Below are positions 1-6,928 of a stretch of 8,845 nucleotides of DNA, one piece after another (position 1 is the stretch's first letter; each line of letters starts with the position of its first letter). Under the pieces are notes generated by a model. The model worked only from the letters and a program-made list of their open reading frames with translations. It was not told the DNA's origin and searched no databases. Origin of the DNA: Actinomycetota bacterium (GTDB lineage: Bacteria > Actinomycetota > Actinomycetes > Actinomycetales > Microbacteriaceae); the NCBI GenBank assembly GCA_009703545.1, contig WLFX01000031.1:1-8845 (forward strand), read 5' to 3'. The position numbers and the translations under genes were made by a program.

Positions 1-1
1 G

Positions 2-1042
2 ACCCTGGGTTCCGCGGTCGCTGCGATTCCATTGGCTCGTGTGGCGATGCAGCGCGGTCGACGACGTGCGCTGACTTTGGGTGCGTCGATTGCGATTCTC
101 GGTGGATCTCTCATCATCGTCGCGGGAGGACTCATGTCGTTGCCGCTCGTGCTTCTCGGGCTCTTGGGGCTGGGAGTCGGTGGGGCAGTAAACCTTCAAG
201 CCCGATTCGCGGTGACCGATTATTCCAGCGCGGAAAATCGTGGACGCGACTTGTCGATGGTGGTCTGGGCGACAACCATCGGTGCGATTATTGGTCCAAA
301 CCTCAACGGTATCGGTGTGGTAATCGGCGATGCACTCGGAATGCCAGAGTTGACGGGACCTTTTATCTTCACTGTCGCCGCCCAACTGGCCGCCGCGTCG
401 ATGTACTGGTGGGGGATCGGACCCAACATCCCCACGGTGACGGTCACGCGAGCCGCAGCCGCCACCGCGGCGAAATTGTCTCGTGCGGTCCCGTTCGCCA
501 TCGCCGTTATCGGACTCGGGCATGCAACCATGGTTGCCGTCATGGCGATGACACCCGTCCACCTCGTTCACGATGGTGCGAGCGTCGGCGAGGCCAGTTT
601 CGTCATTTCATTGCACGTTGCTGGCATGTACGCACTGTCGCCGGTGTTCGGAATTCTCAGCGACAAAATTGGGCGAGTACCGGTGCTCATTCTCGGGCAG
701 GTTGTCTTGGCAATCAGCCTCGCGATTACCGCGTTGTTCCCGACCGACCACGCCATGGTGACCATCGGGCTCATCCTCCTCGGTCTTGGTTGGAGTGCCA
801 ACACGGTAGCGGGCAGTGCGCTCATCGGTGAACTCTCGCAAGGACCGAAGCGACTCACGATTCAGGGTCGAAGCGACGCTGCGATGAGCGCGTCCGGCGC
901 TTTGGCCGGGGTGCTCGCCGGCCCTGCGGTCACGGCGTTGGGTTATTCGGGGCTCTCGATTGCAGCATTCGCTTTCGTTGGCGCTGCGGTTGCCCTGATC
1001 GCTCTGATTGTCACCCTGCGGTCCCGCGAATCCGCGGAATAG
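2..1042 (+). CDS. MFS transporter, C-terminal part (5' end outside window)
   Basis: The frame is open from base 2 to the TAG at 1040-1042, giving 346 visible residues with no start in view, so the gene begins upstream. The protein is almost entirely hydrophobic helices. About ten membrane segments can be counted, at roughly residues 24-45, 46-62, 86-107, 117-138, 163-185, 197-220, 226-246, 251-270, 296-315 and 317-338. A basic cluster (residues 18-22, RGRRR) precedes the first, as in the loop between TM2 and TM3 of major facilitator proteins. A second copy of this signature, GILSDKIGR (residues 217-225), lies between the eighth and ninth visible helices, as expected for the C-terminal half. 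A usual MFS protein is about 400 residues, so one to two helices are missing. The blocks RFAVTDY and VVWATTIGAIIGPN resemble a group of uncharacterised actinobacterial exporters known to me only by appearance. The substrate cannot be told. An internal TTG at 32 is in frame but is unlikely to be the start. Confidence 0.85.
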   Translation, partial: TLGSAVAAIPLARVAMQRGRRRALTLGASIAILGGSLIIVAGGLMSLPLVLLGLLGLGVGGAVNLQARFAVTDYSSAENRGRDLSMVVWATTIGAIIGPNLNGIGVVIGDALGMPELTGPFIFTVAAQLAAASMYWWGIGPNIPTVTVTRAAAATAAKLSRAVPFAIAVIGLGHATMVAVMAMTPVHLVHDGASVGEASFVISLHVAGMYALSPVFGILSDKIGRVPVLILGQVVLAISLAITALFPTDHAMVTIGLILLGLGWSANTVAGSALIGELSQGPKRLTIQGRSDAAMSASGALAGVLAGPAVTALGYSGLSIAAFAFVGAAVALIALIVTLRSRESAE

Positions 1043-1045
1043 ACT
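1040..1045 (+). promoter_or_regulatory. Possible -10 element for gltX
   Basis: The hexamer TAGACT overlaps the stop codon of the MFS gene and ends 9 bases before the gltX ATG at 1055. No Shine-Dalgarno precedes that ATG. The same hexamer-to-ATG distance is seen at terC. No -35 at normal spacing is recognisable and there is no TGN extension, so this is one of the weaker calls. gltX could instead be transcribed only by read-through from the MFS gene. Confidence 0.3.
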
Positions 1046-1054
1046 GACAACGAT

Positions 1055-2551
1055 ATGAAGACTCCGTTCTCCTCTGCCACGGGCAGAGACATCCGTGTCC
1101 GTTTTTGCCCGTCGCCAACGGGTACGCCGCACGTCGGCTTGATTCGAACCTGCCTGTTCAACTGGGCGTACGCGCGTCATGTTGGCGGAACGTTTATCTT
1201 TCGCATCGAGGACACGGACGCCGAGCGCGACTCGGAAGAATCGTACGAACAACTGTTGGATGCCCTGAGCTGGCTCGGCCTCGACTGGGACGAAGGCGTT
1301 GTCAAGGGTGGTCCACACGAGCCGTATCGTCAGTCTCAGCGCACGGCGATTTATCAGGACATCATCGATTCGCTTCTCAGCTCGGGACACCTCTACGAAT
1401 CGTTTGTCACTCCAGAAGAGATGGAAGCGCGCAACGTTGCCGCCGGTCGTGACCCCAAGATGGGATACGACAATTTCGAGCGCGACTTGGCCGCTGACGA
1501 ACGCGCCGCGTTCCGCGCCGAGGGTCGCCAGCCGGCACTGCGGCTTCGGGTTCCCGCCGAAGACCTCGGGTTCGACGATCTGGTTCGAGGGCCGATCACC
1601 TTCCCCGTCGGAACGACATCCGACTTCGTTGTTGTTCGCCCGAACGGCGCGCCTCTTTACACGTTCGTCAATCCCGTCGACGACGCGCTGATGGGCGTCA
1701 CTCATGTTTTGCGCGGCGAAGACCTGCTGTCGTCAACGCCGCGCCAGATTGCGTTGTACCACGCGCTCATCGAGGTGGGAGTGACGACTTTCGTCCCGAG
1801 ATTCGGGCACCTTCCCTACGTCATGGGCGAGGGCAACAAGAAGTTGTCAAAGCGCGACCCGGAATCGAACCTGTTCCACCACCGAGACCGAGGGTTCATC
1901 CGCGAGGGACTACTCAACTACCTGTCGTTGTTGGGATGGTCGATCGCGGCGGATCGCGACATCTTCACTGTCGACGAGATGATTGCTGCATTCGATGTGG
2001 CCGACGTCAACCCGAACCCTGCGCGATTCGACCTGAAGAAGGCCGAATCGATCAATGGGGATCACATTCGCTTGTTGACACGCGAGGAGTTCATCGATCG
2101 ATCCCTGCCGTACCTTCACGCGGCCACGTTGGTCGACGCGAACCCGACGAGCCACCAGCGTGCGCGCTTGACCGAAATTGCGCCGCATATTCAGGAACGC
2201 ACCCAGTTGATGAGCGAGATTCCCGAGATGATTCGGTTCCTGTTTACCGAGGATGCTGACCTCACTGTCACCGACGATGCTCGAGCGACGCTCGATGCCG
2301 ATGCCGCACGAATTCTCGACGCGGCCCACGCGGCGCTCTCGAACCTCGTTGATTGGTCGACGACCAACATCGAAGAAACTCTTCGAACCAGCCTGATTGA
2401 GGGGCTCGACCTGAAACCGCGTAGCGCGTTTGGGTCGGTGCGAACGGCCATATCGGGTCGCCGAATCAGTCCGCCCCTTTTCGAATCGATGGAGATACTC
2501 GGTCGTGAATCCAGCCTCGCCCGTATCGCTTCCCTGAGAGGTTCGCTGTGA
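1055..2551 (+). CDS. gltX: Glutamyl-tRNA synthetase (GluRS)
   Basis: This cytoplasmic class I synthetase attaches glutamate to tRNA using ATP. The 498-residue protein is of normal length. The Rossmann catalytic domain opens with [10 protein letters not shown], where HVGL (residues 26-29) is the HIGH signature. FRIEDTD (49-55) and [10 protein letters not shown] (201-210) follow, and the KMSKS-type loop is KLSKR (263-267). The C-terminal half is the helical anticodon-binding domain, ending in [18 protein letters not shown] (468-485). The insertion near residues 112-145 has no cysteines, so the zinc site of E. coli GluRS is absent, as in many actinobacterial and Thermus enzymes. The ATG at 1055 places the catalytic core at residue 11, as usual; it lies 12 bases after the MFS stop and has no clear ribosome site. 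Actinobacteria generally lack GlnRS, so the enzyme is probably non-discriminating and also makes Glu-tRNA-Gln for GatCAB. That is inference, but the neighbouring tRNA-Gln and tRNA-Glu genes fit it. Confidence 0.97.
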   Translation: MKTPFSSATGRDIRVRFCPSPTGTPHVGLIRTCLFNWAYARHVGGTFIFRIEDTDAERDSEESYEQLLDALSWLGLDWDEGVVKGGPHEPYRQSQRTAIYQDIIDSLLSSGHLYESFVTPEEMEARNVAAGRDPKMGYDNFERDLAADERAAFRAEGRQPALRLRVPAEDLGFDDLVRGPITFPVGTTSDFVVVRPNGAPLYTFVNPVDDALMGVTHVLRGEDLLSSTPRQIALYHALIEVGVTTFVPRFGHLPYVMGEGNKKLSKRDPESNLFHHRDRGFIREGLLNYLSLLGWSIAADRDIFTVDEMIAAFDVADVNPNPARFDLKKAESINGDHIRLLTREEFIDRSLPYLHAATLVDANPTSHQRARLTEIAPHIQERTQLMSEIPEMIRFLFTEDADLTVTDDARATLDADAARILDAAHAALSNLVDWSTTNIEETLRTSLIEGLDLKPRSAFGSVRTAISGRRISPPLFESMEILGRESSLARIASLRGSL

Positions 2552-2595
2552 CCACCGTCGACATCGTCGCCCAATTTCGCGCGGTCGACGCCGTT

Positions 2596-2604
2596 TGGTA
2601 GGCT
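2596..2604 (+). promoter_or_regulatory. Extended -10 promoter for tRNA-Gln
   Basis: TGG followed by TAGGCT (2599-2604) forms a TGN-extended -10. Initiation about 7 bases later would leave a short leader of roughly 18 bases before the mature tRNA at 2629. A -35-like TTCGCG lies at 2576-2581 with a 17-base spacer but matches the TTGACA consensus poorly. The element lies in the 77-base gap between gltX and the tRNA. Read-through from gltX is also possible because no convincing terminator separates them. Confidence 0.5.
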
Positions 2605-2628
2605 AACGCGGAGCGGCTCGGCCGCCGG

Positions 2629-2700
2629 TGGGGTGTGGTGTAATTGGCAACACGGAGGTTTCTGGTACCTTTGTTCTTGGTTCGAGTCCAGGCACCCCAG
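2629..2700 (+). tRNA. tRNA-Gln, anticodon CUG
   Basis: The 72-base cloverleaf folds completely. The acceptor stem TGGGGTG (2629-2635) pairs with CACCCCA (2693-2699) over 7 bp. The D stem GTGT/ACAC encloses a loop containing GG. The anticodon stem GAGGT/ACCTT (2655-2659 and 2667-2671) encloses TTCTGGT, with anticodon CTG at 2662-2664. The T stem CTTGG/CCAGG encloses TTCGAGT. The discriminator is G at 2700, and the CCA tail is not encoded (next bases are CAC). The molecule reads the codon CAG. Its first pair is U1-A72, the pair that marks bacterial tRNA-Gln for the Glu-tRNA-Gln amidotransferase, which fits charging by the gltX product just upstream. A tRNA for CAA must lie elsewhere. Confidence 0.97.
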
Positions 2701-2733
2701 CACTAATTTCCTCGAATTCTTGCGCGTCTACGC

Positions 2734-2739
2734 TACTGT
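2734..2739 (+). promoter_or_regulatory. Possible -10 element for the lipid kinase gene
   Basis: TACTGT ends 6 bases before the ATG at 2746, so transcription starting at the normal distance would begin at or next to the A of that ATG and give a leaderless mRNA. No Shine-Dalgarno precedes the ATG. A second hexamer, TACGCT, overlaps it at 2729-2734. Neither has a clear -35 or TGN extension. The gene could also be reached by read-through from tRNA-Gln, since no terminator separates the two. Confidence 0.4.
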
Positions 2740-2745
2740 TTCGGA

Positions 2746-3663
2746 ATGACAACGCTGTCGCGCCCGCACATTGCCGTCGCCGTAAATCCGAGTGCCGCGC
2801 AGGGCGCGCACCGCGATTACGGGCACCGTTTGGTCGAGGCGTTGCGCGCAACGGGCCGCCAGGTCTCGGAATTGTCAACCGATTCGTATGAGCATCTCGA
2901 GTCGATTGCGCGCACCGCAGTCGACGATGGTGTTGACGCCCTCATTGTCGTCGGAGGCGACGGAACTGCCCAATTGGGCACGAACGTGTGCGTGAACACC
3001 GACACACCACTCGGAATTTTGCCGAGCGGAACTGGCAATGACACCGCCGAAGGAATACTGGGCATGCCCATTGGAAATATTGATGCCGCGATTGAACGGC
3101 TGATCGCGTCACTCAATAAACCTGTGTGGCGAATCGATGCCGGGCGGATGTCGTGGAAGGGTGGCGAACGGTGGTTCTGTTCGACGATGTCGGCCGGATT
3201 CGATGCGCTGGTAAATGAAACCGTCAACAACTTGGCCTTTCCCAAGGGCCCGTCGCGGTACACCGTCGCAATGCTCATCGAACTCGCAAAATTGAAACCG
3301 ATCCACTACACGGTGACTATCGACGGAAAAAGGACTACGGAACAGGCCATCCTCACGACTATCGCGAACAACAGCCAATACGGTGGGGGAATGAAAATCT
3401 GCCCCGAAGCCAAGCCTGACGACGGTCTGCTCGACATGATGATGGTGAGGCCGTTGTCTCGTTTCGATTTCATTCGGATTTATCCGAAAGTGTTTAAGGG
3501 AACGCACGTCACTGACCCTCGCGTCATAATTCGACAAGGGAAAAAGTTCCGGCTCGAGTCACCCGACCTCGTCGGATACAGCGACGGTGAGCGCATCGCG
3601 CCTCTTCCGATGGACGTCGAGGTCTCATCGCGGGCGCTTCCCGTCCTCGATACCCGCCCCTAG
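2746..3663 (+). CDS. Diacylglycerol kinase family lipid kinase (DagK/YegS-like)
   Basis: The 305-residue protein has the length and the motifs of the DAGK catalytic family. These enzymes phosphorylate diacylglycerol or a related lipid with ATP at the inner face of the membrane, returning diacylglycerol to phosphatidate. The N-terminal nucleotide-binding half shows VNPSA (13-17), the invariant GGDGT (70-74) and PSGTGND (93-99). The C-terminal beta-sandwich half shows NNSQYGGGMKICPEA (208-222), DGLLD (226-230) and the late YSDGER (278-283), whose DGE supplies the likely catalytic glutamate. All expected family residues are present. No signal peptide or membrane helix is seen, so membrane contact is probably peripheral. 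The ATG at 2746 puts VNP at the usual distance from the N-terminus. The gene is alone between two tRNA genes, 45 bases after tRNA-Gln and 55 before tRNA-Glu. The exact lipid substrate is uncertain; sphingosine- or mannoside-like substrates cannot be excluded from sequence. Confidence 0.92.
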   Translation: MTTLSRPHIAVAVNPSAAQGAHRDYGHRLVEALRATGRQVSELSTDSYEHLESIARTAVDDGVDALIVVGGDGTAQLGTNVCVNTDTPLGILPSGTGNDTAEGILGMPIGNIDAAIERLIASLNKPVWRIDAGRMSWKGGERWFCSTMSAGFDALVNETVNNLAFPKGPSRYTVAMLIELAKLKPIHYTVTIDGKRTTEQAILTTIANNSQYGGGMKICPEAKPDDGLLDMMMVRPLSRFDFIRIYPKVFKGTHVTDPRVIIRQGKKFRLESPDLVGYSDGERIAPLPMDVEVSSRALPVLDTRP

Positions 3664-3673
3664 GAGGACCAGT

Positions 3674-3703
3674 TTGCGCGCGGTTCACCGCCTGTGCGAT
3701 ACT
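3674..3703 (+). promoter_or_regulatory. Promoter for tRNA-Glu (-35 and -10)
   Basis: TTGCGC (3674-3679) and GATACT (3698-3703) are separated by 18 bases, and TGC directly precedes the -10, giving a TGN extension. This is the only promoter in the window with a recognisable -35. Initiation about 7 bases downstream leaves a leader of roughly 9 bases before the mature tRNA at 3719. It begins 11 bases after the lipid kinase stop codon. A strong promoter is expected for a stable RNA. Confidence 0.65.
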
Positions 3704-3718
3704 TGTCCAGTTGTGTTC

Positions 3719-3791
3719 GGCCCCATCGTATAGCGGCCTAGTACGCTGCCCTCTCACGGCGGTAACGCGGGTTCGAATCCCGCTGGGGTCA
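3719..3791 (+). tRNA. tRNA-Glu, anticodon CUC
   Basis: The 73-base cloverleaf is complete. The acceptor stem GGCCCCA (3719-3725) pairs with TGGGGTC (3784-3790), including a G2-U71 wobble, and the discriminator is A at 3791. The anticodon stem CTGCC/GGCGG encloses CTCTCAC, with anticodon CTC at 3753-3755. The T stem GCGGG/CCCGC encloses TTCGAAT. CCA is not encoded. It reads GAG; a tRNA for GAA must lie elsewhere. The first pair is G1-C72, in contrast to U1-A72 of the tRNA-Gln upstream, so it should escape amidation. It has its own promoter and an intrinsic terminator 7 bases downstream, so it forms a single-gene unit. Confidence 0.97.
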
Positions 3792-3798
3792 CAACTCG

Positions 3799-3826
3799 CC
3801 CTCGACGGTTCGCCGTCGGGGGTTTT
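3799..3826 (+). terminator. Intrinsic terminator after tRNA-Glu
   Basis: A 10-bp stem (CCCTCGACGG, 3799-3808, with CCGTCGGGGG, 3813-3822, including one T-G wobble) encloses the tetraloop TTCG and is followed directly by TTTT (3823-3826). The very stable stem and short U run fit a rho-independent terminator for tRNA-Glu. It would also stop any read-through from the lipid kinase gene into terC. It is the only convincing terminator in the window. Confidence 0.88.
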
Positions 3827-3856
3827 GTGCACTCTCTCTCGGGCCAAACACCCCGC

Positions 3857-3865
3857 TGATAGGAT
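3857..3865 (+). promoter_or_regulatory. Extended -10 promoter for terC
   Basis: TGA followed by TAGGAT (3860-3865) is a TGN-extended -10 lying 31 bases beyond the tRNA-Glu terminator. It ends 9 bases before the ATG at 3875, so the leader would be absent or only about 2 to 3 bases. No -35 at normal spacing is evident and no Shine-Dalgarno is present. The context CGCTGATA is repeated at the leuC promoter (4890-4897). Its position also argues against the in-frame TTG at 3866, which would lie next to the -10 and before the expected transcription start. Confidence 0.5.
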
Positions 3866-3874
3866 TTGGTCATT

Positions 3875-4879
3875 ATGGACAGCGCCCTTCCACTCTGGTT
3901 CGAAATCACGTCGTATGCGGTTCTAGTGGCGATTCTGCTGTTCGATTTGTTCCTTGTCGTACGACGCCCGCACGTCCCATCGACTCGCGAATCCGCCGTG
4001 TGGATCACGTTTTATGTGAGTCTCGCGGTCGTCTTCGGCCTGTTAATTGTCCTCGTGGCAAACGACTCAGGATTGAGCGGAACTGAACTCGGACTCCAGT
4101 TTTTCGCGGGTTGGCTGACGGAATATTCCCTGTCGGCCGACAACGTCTTTGTTTTCCTCATCATCATGGCCCAGTTCCGTGTTCCCAAAAAGATGCAGCA
4201 GGAACTGCTCATGATGGGCATCGTTCTCGCGCTCGTTTTCCGGGCGATCTTCATCGTGCTCGGTGCATCACTGCTCGAGAGCTACTCGTGGCTGTTTTAC
4301 ATTTTCGGCGCGTACCTCGTGTATGTCGCCGTTCAGCAATTGCGCGAAAAGGACGAACACGGCAGCGGAGAGGACAATTTCGTCATCGCGTGGCTCAAGA
4401 AGGTTCTTCGAGTTCACCCCGAATGGAGCGACAACGATCGTTGGCGCACGATGGTGAACGGCGAAAAGTTCCTCACCCCGGCCATTCTCGTCTTGGTGTC
4501 GCTGGGAACCATCGACCTCATCTTTGCGCTTGATTCAATCCCCGCAATTTTTGGAATTACGACGAGCCCGTTCCTCGTGTTCACGTGCAACATTCTCGCC
4601 TTGATGGGGCTTCGCCAGCTCTACTTCCTGTTGGGCGACCTGGTCGATCGCTTGCACTATCTCGGTCACGGCATCGCCGCCATCCTCGCCTTCATCGGGT
4701 TCAAACTTGTCAACCACGCGTTGCACCTCAACGAACTCCCGTTCATTAACAATGGCCACCACGTGGAAATCGTTCCCGAGATCCCAACCTGGCTCTCGCT
4801 CGTCGTGATTGTCCTCACGTTGACGGTGGCGGTTCTCGCGAGCCTGGCACGCGCACAGCGCGAAGAGTCCGCGAAATAA
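3875..4879 (+). CDS. TerC-family integral membrane protein (probable metal ion exporter)
   Basis: The 334-residue protein is a multi-pass membrane protein of the TerC/Alx family. Hydrophobic segments lie at about residues 8-29, 42-62, 73-98, 111-131, 137-155, 200-219, 226-247, 263-282 and 304-325. Two family signatures are clear: [12 protein letters not shown] (83-94) in the third segment and [11 protein letters not shown] (218-228) in the sixth. Their acidic residues (E83, D89, D220) are the conserved ones thought to bind metal. Family members have been linked to tellurite resistance, manganese export and the metallation of secreted proteins, so Mn2+ export is the best guess; tellurite resistance by itself is not implied. 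A charged cytoplasmic stretch at 156-200 splits the two halves. I chose the ATG at 3875; an in-frame TTG at 3866 would add three residues but sits before the likely transcription start. The gene stands alone after a terminator, 28 bases before leuC. Confidence 0.93.
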   Translation: MDSALPLWFEITSYAVLVAILLFDLFLVVRRPHVPSTRESAVWITFYVSLAVVFGLLIVLVANDSGLSGTELGLQFFAGWLTEYSLSADNVFVFLIIMAQFRVPKKMQQELLMMGIVLALVFRAIFIVLGASLLESYSWLFYIFGAYLVYVAVQQLREKDEHGSGEDNFVIAWLKKVLRVHPEWSDNDRWRTMVNGEKFLTPAILVLVSLGTIDLIFALDSIPAIFGITTSPFLVFTCNILALMGLRQLYFLLGDLVDRLHYLGHGIAAILAFIGFKLVNHALHLNELPFINNGHHVEIVPEIPTWLSLVVIVLTLTVAVLASLARAQREESAK

Positions 4880-4891
4880 CCGTTCTCGCGC

Positions 4892-4900
4892 TGATAAACT
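4892..4900 (+). promoter_or_regulatory. Extended -10 promoter for the leuC operon
   Basis: TGA followed by TAAACT (4895-4900) is a good TGN-extended -10 in the 28-base gap between terC and leuC. It ends 7 bases before the leuC ATG at 4908, which has no Shine-Dalgarno, so the predicted mRNA starts at or beside the start codon. There is therefore no room for a leader peptide, T-box or other leucine attenuator, and any leucine control should act on initiation. No -35 is obvious. Confidence 0.55.
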
Positions 4901-4907
4901 GGGTCGG

Positions 4908-6329
4908 ATGAACGCCGCCTCTCCTCGTCCTCGGACACTTGCCGAAAAGGTCTGGGATGACCACCTTGTCGTCAAGGGTGACAACGGCGAGCCTGACCTT
5001 CTGTATATCGACCTTCACCTCGTGCACGAAGTGACGAGCCCACAGGCGTTTGACGGACTTCGACAAGCAGGGCGGCCCGTTCGCCGGCCCGATCTGACGA
5101 TTGCGACCGAGGATCACAACACGCCCACACTCAACATTGGCGCACAGATCGCCGACCCGATTTCACGAACCCAAATCGAAGCGCTTCGATCAAACGCCAA
5201 AGAATTCGGCATCCGCCTGCACTCCCTCGGGGACATCGAGCAGGGAATCGTTCACGTTGTCGGGCCGCAACTCGGGTTGACGATGCCCGGCATCACTGTT
5301 GTGTGTGGCGACAGCCACACCTCCACTCACGGCGCGTTCGGGGCGATGGCGTTCGGAATCGGGACCTCGGAAGTCGAACATGTCCTCGCTACCCAGACGC
5401 TTCCGCTCACCCCATTCAAGACCATGGCAATTACGGTCGAGGGGCACTTGCGTCCGGGTGTCACGGCAAAAGACATCATCCTTGCGGTGATCGCAAAGAT
5501 TGGCACCGGCGGGGGACAGGGTTATGTCCTCGAATATCGAGGCAGCGCCATTCGTGAATTGTCGATGGAAGGCCGGATGACAATCTGCAATATGTCGATT
5601 GAAGCGGGCGCGCGCGCTGGAATGGTTGCACCCGACGAGACAACGTTTGCGTACCTCAAGGGTCGCGCACATGCTCCTCAGGGGTCCGATTGGGAGGCCG
5701 CGGTTGCGTACTGGAAAACATTGCCCACGGATGACGGCGCGACCTTCGATGCCGAGGTCGTGCTCGACGGCGACCTGCTCGAGCCCTTCGTCACGTGGGG
5801 GACGAACCCTGGACAGGGCGTTGCACTGTCGGAATCGGTTCCGAACCCTGCGGACATCACCGACCCCAACGAACGCGCCAGCGCAGAGCGTGCACTCGAA
5901 TACATGGATCTCGTCGCGGGAACCCCGATGAAGGACATCCGCGTAGACCAAGTGTTCATGGGCTCGTGTACGAATTCCCGTATCGAAGATTTGCGCGCTT
6001 TCGCGAGTGTCATCAAAGGCAAAAAACTGGCCGACGGCGTCAAACTCATGGTTGTTCCCGGTTCGGCGCGTGTGCGCCTCGAAGCCGAGGCCGAAGGAAT
6101 CGACGCAATCGTCACCGATTTTGGCGGCGAATGGCGATTCGCCGGCTGTTCGATGTGTCTCGGCATGAACCCCGACCAACTTAAGCCGGGCGAACGATGT
6201 GCCTCGACGTCGAATCGAAACTTCGAAGGTCGACAGGGTGCCGGCGGTCGCACTCATCTGGTGTCGCCGCTCGTCGCCGCTGCGACGGCAATTCGCGGAA
6301 CACTCGCAAGCCCGTGGGATGTGGAATAG
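4908..6329 (+). CDS. leuC: 3-isopropylmalate dehydratase, large subunit
   Basis: LeuC pairs with LeuD to form isopropylmalate isomerase, which converts 2-isopropylmalate to 3-isopropylmalate in cytoplasmic leucine synthesis. The 473-residue length is typical of the bacterial two-subunit enzyme. The protein belongs to the aconitase superfamily. The three cysteines that hold the [4Fe-4S] cluster are visible: C354 in FMGSCTNSR (350-358), and C414 and C417 in [13 protein letters not shown] (411-423). Other family blocks are ATEDHNTPT (66-74), [13 protein letters not shown] (133-145), [13 protein letters not shown] (152-164) and [10 protein letters not shown] (435-444). All expected active-site residues appear intact. 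The ATG at 4908 follows a -10 hexamer by 7 bases and has no ribosome site, so the message is probably leaderless. leuD follows after 2 bases. The oxygen-sensitive cluster implies dependence on iron-sulfur assembly elsewhere in the genome. Confidence 0.98.
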   Translation: MNAASPRPRTLAEKVWDDHLVVKGDNGEPDLLYIDLHLVHEVTSPQAFDGLRQAGRPVRRPDLTIATEDHNTPTLNIGAQIADPISRTQIEALRSNAKEFGIRLHSLGDIEQGIVHVVGPQLGLTMPGITVVCGDSHTSTHGAFGAMAFGIGTSEVEHVLATQTLPLTPFKTMAITVEGHLRPGVTAKDIILAVIAKIGTGGGQGYVLEYRGSAIRELSMEGRMTICNMSIEAGARAGMVAPDETTFAYLKGRAHAPQGSDWEAAVAYWKTLPTDDGATFDAEVVLDGDLLEPFVTWGTNPGQGVALSESVPNPADITDPNERASAERALEYMDLVAGTPMKDIRVDQVFMGSCTNSRIEDLRAFASVIKGKKLADGVKLMVVPGSARVRLEAEAEGIDAIVTDFGGEWRFAGCSMCLGMNPDQLKPGERCASTSNRNFEGRQGAGGRTHLVSPLVAAATAIRGTLASPWDVE

Positions 6330-6331
6330 CC

Positions 6332-6928
6332 GTGGATAAAGTCACGACCATCACGGGAATCGGCGTACCGCTTCGTCGCACGAACGTGGATACCGACCAG
6401 ATCATCCCCGCCGAGTTTCTCAAGCGAGTGACAAAAACAGGCTTTGAGGACGCGTTGTTCGAACGCTGGCGCAAAGACCCCGAGTTCATCCTCAACACGG
6501 AACCTTTTTCGCACGGGACTGTGCTCGTCGCCGGTTTGGACTTTGGGACCGGTTCGTCTCGAGAACACGCTGTCTGGGCGCTTCGGGACTTCGGCTTCCG
6601 CGCCGTCATCGCCCCGCGCTTTGGTGACATCTTCCGGGGTAACTCGGGAAAACAGGGGCTGCTGACCGCGGTTGTGCCAGAGGACGTTGTTGAGCGAATC
6701 TGGTCAGCCTTGGAAGCCACCCCCGGAACAGAGGTGACCGTTGATGTTGAGTCGCGAACGGTAACGTGTGGAAACGTGACTAGCGCATTCGAGATTGACG
6801 ACTACACCCGATGGAGGCTCATGGAAGGCCTCGACGACATTGGCTTGACGTTGCGCCACGAGGCCGACATCGACGGTTTTGAATCGCGCCGCGAATCGTG
6901 GCGCCCGACGACGTTGCCAGCCCGATGA
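6332..6928 (+). CDS. leuD: 3-isopropylmalate dehydratase, small subunit
   Basis: This is the partner subunit of LeuC and supplies the swivel domain of the isomerase. The 198-residue length is normal for the family. Diagnostic blocks are [20 protein letters not shown] (12-31) and the substrate-loop motif [13 protein letters not shown], followed by [19 protein letters not shown], all very typical. The frame is open well upstream into leuC, so the start had to be chosen. GTG at 6332 gives the N-terminus [16 protein letters not shown], which matches the family's usual short lead-in. An in-frame GTG at 6314 would add six residues inside leuC and is less likely. GTG lies 2 bases after the leuC TAG with no clear Shine-Dalgarno, so translation probably depends on ribosomes finishing leuC. 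The stop TGA overlaps the murA ATG (ATGA, 6925-6928). Confidence 0.97.
   Translation: MDKVTTITGIGVPLRRTNVDTDQIIPAEFLKRVTKTGFEDALFERWRKDPEFILNTEPFSHGTVLVAGLDFGTGSSREHAVWALRDFGFRAVIAPRFGDIFRGNSGKQGLLTAVVPEDVVERIWSALEATPGTEVTVDVESRTVTCGNVTSAFEIDDYTRWRLMEGLDDIGLTLRHEADIDGFESRRESWRPTTLPAR

Noticed and set aside
608..1705. Long minus-strand open frame (365 codons) crossing the MFS gene end and gltX
   Set aside because: It lies antisense to two clear genes. Its product is rich in Arg, Val, Asp and Glu with no recognisable family, which is typical of a reverse-strand shadow in GC-rich coding DNA.
2556..2590. Inverted repeat CGTCGAC (2556-2562) and GTCGACG (2584-2590) after gltX
   Set aside because: The loop is 21 bases, there is no U run, and GTCGAC is self-complementary and common in this sequence. 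It is too weak to call a terminator or an operator.
2191..2703. Minus-strand open frame across the gltX end and tRNA-Gln
   Set aside because: It runs through a complete tRNA gene and antisense to gltX, with no family resemblance. The conceptual protein includes the reverse translation of the tRNA.
3524..3847. Minus-strand open frame over tRNA-Glu and its terminator
   Set aside because: It covers a folded tRNA and a terminator hairpin, so it cannot be taken as coding. Similar spurious proteins with a GIRTRV-like string are known products of tRNA antisense frames.
3866..3874. TTG start for terC, three codons upstream of the ATG
   Set aside because: It directly follows the likely -10 (TAGGAT), so it would precede the expected transcription start. 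The ATG at 3875 is better placed.
5190..6257. Long minus-strand open frame (355 codons) opposite leuC
   Set aside because: It is wholly antisense to leuC, whose motifs are complete. The product has no recognisable domain and a shadow-like composition.
6197..6331. Upstream extension of the leuD frame into leuC
   Set aside because: The extra residues have no LeuD similarity, and the normal LeuD N-terminus begins at the GTG at 6332. The extension is a shadow of leuC.
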